Shown here piece after piece: positions 61,734 through 64,000 of a stretch of 64,000 nucleotides of DNA (position 1 is its first letter; every line of letters begins with the position of its first letter). The notes below the pieces were generated by a model. It worked only from the letters and a program-made list of their open reading frames with translations. It was not told the origin of the DNA and did not search any database. Made by a program: the position numbers and the translations under genes. This DNA is from Scytonema millei VB511283 (lineage in GTDB: Bacteria > Cyanobacteriota > Cyanobacteriia > Cyanobacteriales > Chroococcidiopsidaceae), in assembly GCF_000817735.3 (NCBI RefSeq), contig NZ_JTJC03000002.1, forward strand, positions 186,001 to 250,000. Direction: 5' to 3'.

Positions 61734-61874
61734 TTAAGGAGTAGGCTTAAAATAGGTGCCATACTGCAAACCTGGAAACCAAATTTGCAACATAATTAGC
61801 ACTACCGAAAGAGCAACCATTGTAAAAGTTGCCATCACGGGGGCAAGAGTGAGATATTTAAACACATGTTGCAT
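61734..61874 (-). CDS. psaJ: Divergent PsaJ-like photosystem I subunit
   Basis: A 46-residue, single-helix protein too short for many ORF callers: MQHVFKYLTLAPVM, ATFTMVALSVVLIMLQIWFP, then GLQYGTYFKPTP. Its position right after psaF, the YLTLAPV start and its length mark it as PsaJ. The usual PsaJ end (EFNRFFPDLLFHP-type) is replaced by LQIWFPGLQYGTYFKP, so the conserved Glu and terminal His that bind chlorophyll in standard PsaJ (from memory) are missing. That fits a specialised paralogue. It is 72 bp from the psaF stop and is followed by a minus-strand terminator. Confidence 0.8.
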   Translation of the reverse strand: MQHVFKYLTLAPVMATFTMVALSVVLIMLQIWFPGLQYGTYFKPTP

Positions 61875-61946
61875 GGCTATTTTCCTAATTGAGACTTTGA
61901 AGAGTGCAGAACAAAATTTTGAATTATTTCAACTCAATTAATTCGG

Positions 61947-62432
61947 CTACCGTGGTGAGATTGGAATTTCCTCATCTCTAGCAGTTAAGTCACCACTCAA
62001 GAATTCTTGCAGCGCTAAAAGAGGCCAAAGAACAGCTTTCGTTATGGACTGTAATGCCAGCGGTAAATCGATAAAAATTTCTTTCATTTCAGGGTCGCTG
62101 GCTGATTTAGTAGCACGGAGATAAGAGCGACCGCTCCAGCCGATAAAACCAGCCACGTACAAAAATAGACCAATGGGAGCTAAAACATCAGTAGCTCTAT
62201 CTAAGCGATCGAGTGGCAAATGAGGTAAACCATCTGAACCGCAAAGTTCGTATTTTGCGTAAGCCTTAAATGGCTTATTGAAGTAATAAGTATCAGGAGC
62301 ATTTTTCATCCGCGCCTGAAAAGCTGGCGATTTGCTACAAGGTACGAGAGTGCTGTTAGCCGCTGAAGCCGTAGGAATTGTACTGCCCCAAATTACAAAG
62401 GCGATCGCTAGTGCAAATAATAACCGCCTCAT
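61947..62432 (-). CDS. psaF: Photosystem I subunit III (PsaF), divergent form
   Basis: A 161-residue PsaF precursor, the plastocyanin/cytochrome c6-side subunit of photosystem I. The signal is MRRLLFALAIAFVIWGSTIP, cleaved after ASA. The mature part has LVPCSKSPAFQARMKN, YELCGSDGLPHLPLDRLDRA, a membrane helix (FLYVAGFIGWSGRSYLRATK) and the end DEEIPISPR. Two Cys are conserved. The longest frame starts at 62570, but the ATG at 62432 begins the signal directly. It differs clearly from the PsaF sequences I remember, as does the next gene psaJ. The 420-bp gap to psaB argues for a separate promoter. Confidence 0.88.
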   Translation of the reverse strand: MRRLLFALAIAFVIWGSTIPTASAANSTLVPCSKSPAFQARMKNAPDTYYFNKPFKAYAKYELCGSDGLPHLPLDRLDRATDVLAPIGLFLYVAGFIGWSGRSYLRATKSASDPEMKEIFIDLPLALQSITKAVLWPLLALQEFLSGDLTARDEEIPISPR

Positions 62433-62852
62433 GTTAATTCCAGTGTCTGTGTTTTCACTTTTTATGAACTGCATAGCATCATTAATGGTTATTTCTAGAG
62501 GCGCGATCGCTCTTTTGTAGAGGCGATCGTCATTGTCTTTGGCAAGTATCCTAACAGACTCAAAATTCAATCTAATCTGATTTGATAAAAATTAAATTGT
62601 CCTGACTACAAGATAAAAAACGTTTTGTATTTTATAACTTTACATATTATTTTTCAAGGTTCAAATCCTGACTGCAAAAGAATTTTAGAAATGCGAATCA
62701 TCTCATAAACTTTTTTTGTAGCTTCATTTATGAAGAAAAAATCTCAACTCATCTAGTTATTTTCGTTTTCTTTACAACGCCAGCCGGGATGCGATCGCTC
62801 GCGAACAACAGATATTTTTATGTAGGGTGGGAAATACCCACCCTACGCTCGA
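62433..62852. other. psaB-psaF gap with hairpin
   Basis: 420 bp without a gene. A perfect GTAGGGTGGG/CCCACCCTAC hairpin (62822-62846) lies 7 bp beyond the psaB stop and may terminate psaB or be a repeat-family member. Further left the sequence is A+T-rich; a psaF promoter is likely near 62500-62600, but no boxes were assigned. Confidence 0.45.
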
Positions 62853-64000
62853 TTAACCAAACTTACCAGCAGTCGAAGCAATCACGAAAGCAGCATAAGT
62901 GAGGACGTAGCCAACTGCAAAGTGAGCTAACCCCACAACGCGAGCTTGAACGATGGATAGAGCCACGGGCTTGTCTTTCCAGCGAATCAGGTTCGCAAGA
63001 GGTGTCCGTTCGTGCGCCCAGACCAAAGTTTCGATCAATTCTTGCCAGTAACCGCGCCAAGAAATCAGGAACATGAAACCAGTTGCCCAGACTAAGTGTC
63101 CCAACAGGAACATCCAAGACCAGACAGACAGGTTATTCATGCCATAGGGGTTATAGCCGTTAATCAACTGAGCTGAATACAGCCACAGGTAATCGCGCAA
63201 CCAACCCATGAGGTATGTCGAAGACTCGTTGAACTGAGCCACGTTACCTTGCCAAATTCCTAAGTGCTTCCAGTGCCAGTAGAACGTCACCCACCCAATC
63301 GTGTTCAGCATCCAGAATGCAGCCAGGTAGAAGGAGTCCCAAGCAGAGATATCGCAAGTGCCACCCCGACCGGGACCATCACAAGGGAAGGCATAGCCAA
63401 AGTCTTTCTTGTCTGGCATCAGCTTGGAACCGCGGGCATCTAAAGCGCCTTTGACTAATACCAACGTGGTTGTGTGTAAAGCGAGGGCAAATGCGTGGTG
63501 TACCAAGAAGTCACCAGGACCAATCGTCAAGAACAAAGAGTTCGTACCAGCATTGATCGCACCTAACCAACCAGGCAACCAGACGTTACCGTGATTGGGC
63601 CAAGCTGTTGTAGCGATACTATCTGGGTTAGACAACAGAGTATCGAAGCCGTACAAAACCTTACCGTGGGAAGCCTGAATGAACTGGGCGAACACGGGTT
63701 CGATTAGAATTTGCTTTTCGGGAGTACCGAAGGCAACGACGACATCGTTATGAACGTAAAGCCCTAGAGTATGGAAACCCAAGAAGAGCGATACCCAAGA
63801 CAGGTGAGAGATAATCGCCTCTTTGTGCTTCAGGACACGTTCTAATACGTTGCCCTTATTTTGCTCTGGATCGTAGTCCCGTACCCAGAAGATCGCTCCG
63901 TGGGCAAAAGCCCCCAGCATGATGAATCCAGCAATGTACTGGTGATGCGTGTATAACGCTGCCTGAGTCGTGTAGTCCTGCGCCATGAATGCGTAGGGAG
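62853..64000 (-). CDS. psaB: Photosystem I apoprotein A2 (PsaB), C-terminal half
   Basis: 382 codons of the photosystem I core subunit PsaB, cut by the right window edge. The ATG at 63986 is internal: upstream codons read PYAF, continuing the family sequence. Recognisable parts are [60 protein letters not shown] (the loop with the two Fe-S cluster FX cysteines), [20 protein letters not shown] and the C-terminal [15 protein letters not shown]. Several positions differ from typical PsaB ([26 protein letters not shown]), which could fit a PsaB2 paralogue. It precedes psaF and psaJ on the same strand. Confidence 0.95.
   Translation of the reverse strand, partial: PYAFMAQDYTTQAALYTHHQYIAGFIMLGAFAHGAIFWVRDYDPEQNKGNVLERVLKHKEAIISHLSWVSLFLGFHTLGLYVHNDVVVAFGTPEKQILIEPVFAQFIQASHGKVLYGFDTLLSNPDSIATTAWPNHGNVWLPGWLGAINAGTNSLFLTIGPGDFLVHHAFALALHTTTLVLVKGALDARGSKLMPDKKDFGYAFPCDGPGRGGTCDISAWDSFYLAAFWMLNTIGWVTFYWHWKHLGIWQGNVAQFNESSTYLMGWLRDYLWLYSAQLINGYNPYGMNNLSVWSWMFLLGHLVWATGFMFLISWRGYWQELIETLVWAHERTPLANLIRWKDKPVALSIVQARVVGLAHFAVGYVLTYAAFVIASTAGKFG

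Noticed and set aside
61756-61941. 61-codon plus-strand ORF
   Set aside because: It is antisense to psaJ, whose minus-strand frame gives a recognisable photosystem I subunit.
62853-63986. Reading psaB as a complete 377-residue protein
   Set aside because: Codons upstream of the ATG continue the known PsaB sequence (PYAF), so the gene runs beyond the window.

Overview
This window looks like a chromosomal segment of a filamentous or Chroococcidiopsis-type cyanobacterium. The octamer GCGATCGC (HIP1) and its core CGATCG recur throughout. Photosystem I genes (psaB, psaF, psaJ) close the right end. Several families are largely cyanobacterial: a CAAD/CURT1-like protein, DUF1830, SufR, a Mo-nitrogenase C-terminal-domain protein, a fused ModBC, and a PyrF-PyrE fusion. 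Assignment to Chroococcidiopsis rests on general resemblance, not on a search.

Layout. (1) Bases 1-6434 look like the right part of an integrative element: two hypotheticals, a Toprim-like plus D5/P4-type primase-helicase, an AlpA-like HTH protein, a ribbon-helix-helix regulator preceded by 43-bp direct repeats, and a tyrosine integrase next to an intact tRNA-Phe(GAA) gene. The left end of the element is not visible. (2) 6588-9230 hold an orphan Zn/Mn-type ABC permease divergent from a SmtB/ZiaR-type zinc sensor, then a PucR/CdaR-type regulator. (3) 9497-23765 form a surface-glycan cluster: GT4, GT2 and GT9 glycosyltransferases around a heptose-precursor set (GmhA fused to a GT4, GmhB, HldE), a relic GT9, a tandem GT9-GT9 protein and an Rpn-type nuclease on the opposite strand. 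(4) 24009-33703 hold a response-regulator relic, the CAAD protein, AqpZ, DUF1830, an exported protein, a radical SAM protein, SufR, Mn-type SOD, a PAP2 phosphatase and a PhnD-like lipoprotein. (5) 33850-44896 are rich in signalling: a c-type-heme HAMP protein, a CHASE3-like kinase with its NarL-type regulator, and a 1250-residue hybrid kinase, interrupted by PyrF-PyrE and small conserved proteins. (6) 45203-49453 hold two Tat-signal oxidoreductases (AKR and SDR), each divergent from a LysR gene. (7) 49541-61042 hold MetH, a methyltransferase, a coiled-coil protein with a HEPN-like motif, a bactofilin-like exported protein, ModBC, a CsaA-like protein, a MerR relic and ThrB. (8) 61734-64000 (minus strand) carry psaB, psaF and a very divergent psaJ that is too short for most ORF callers. 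This arrangement could be the tail of a far-red (FaRLiP) photosystem I set.

The most unusual global feature is the density of short palindromic and tandem repeats, and how often they sit in frame inside genes. Repeat-derived peptides occur in at least seven coding regions (a GT9 relic, GT9-GT9, the radical SAM protein, two histidine kinases, MetH, ModBC), usually at domain borders or termini. The same families fill the intergenic gaps.

Starts were moved from the longest ORF to an internal ATG wherever a ribosome-binding site, a signal peptide or a repeat-derived N-terminus argued for it.
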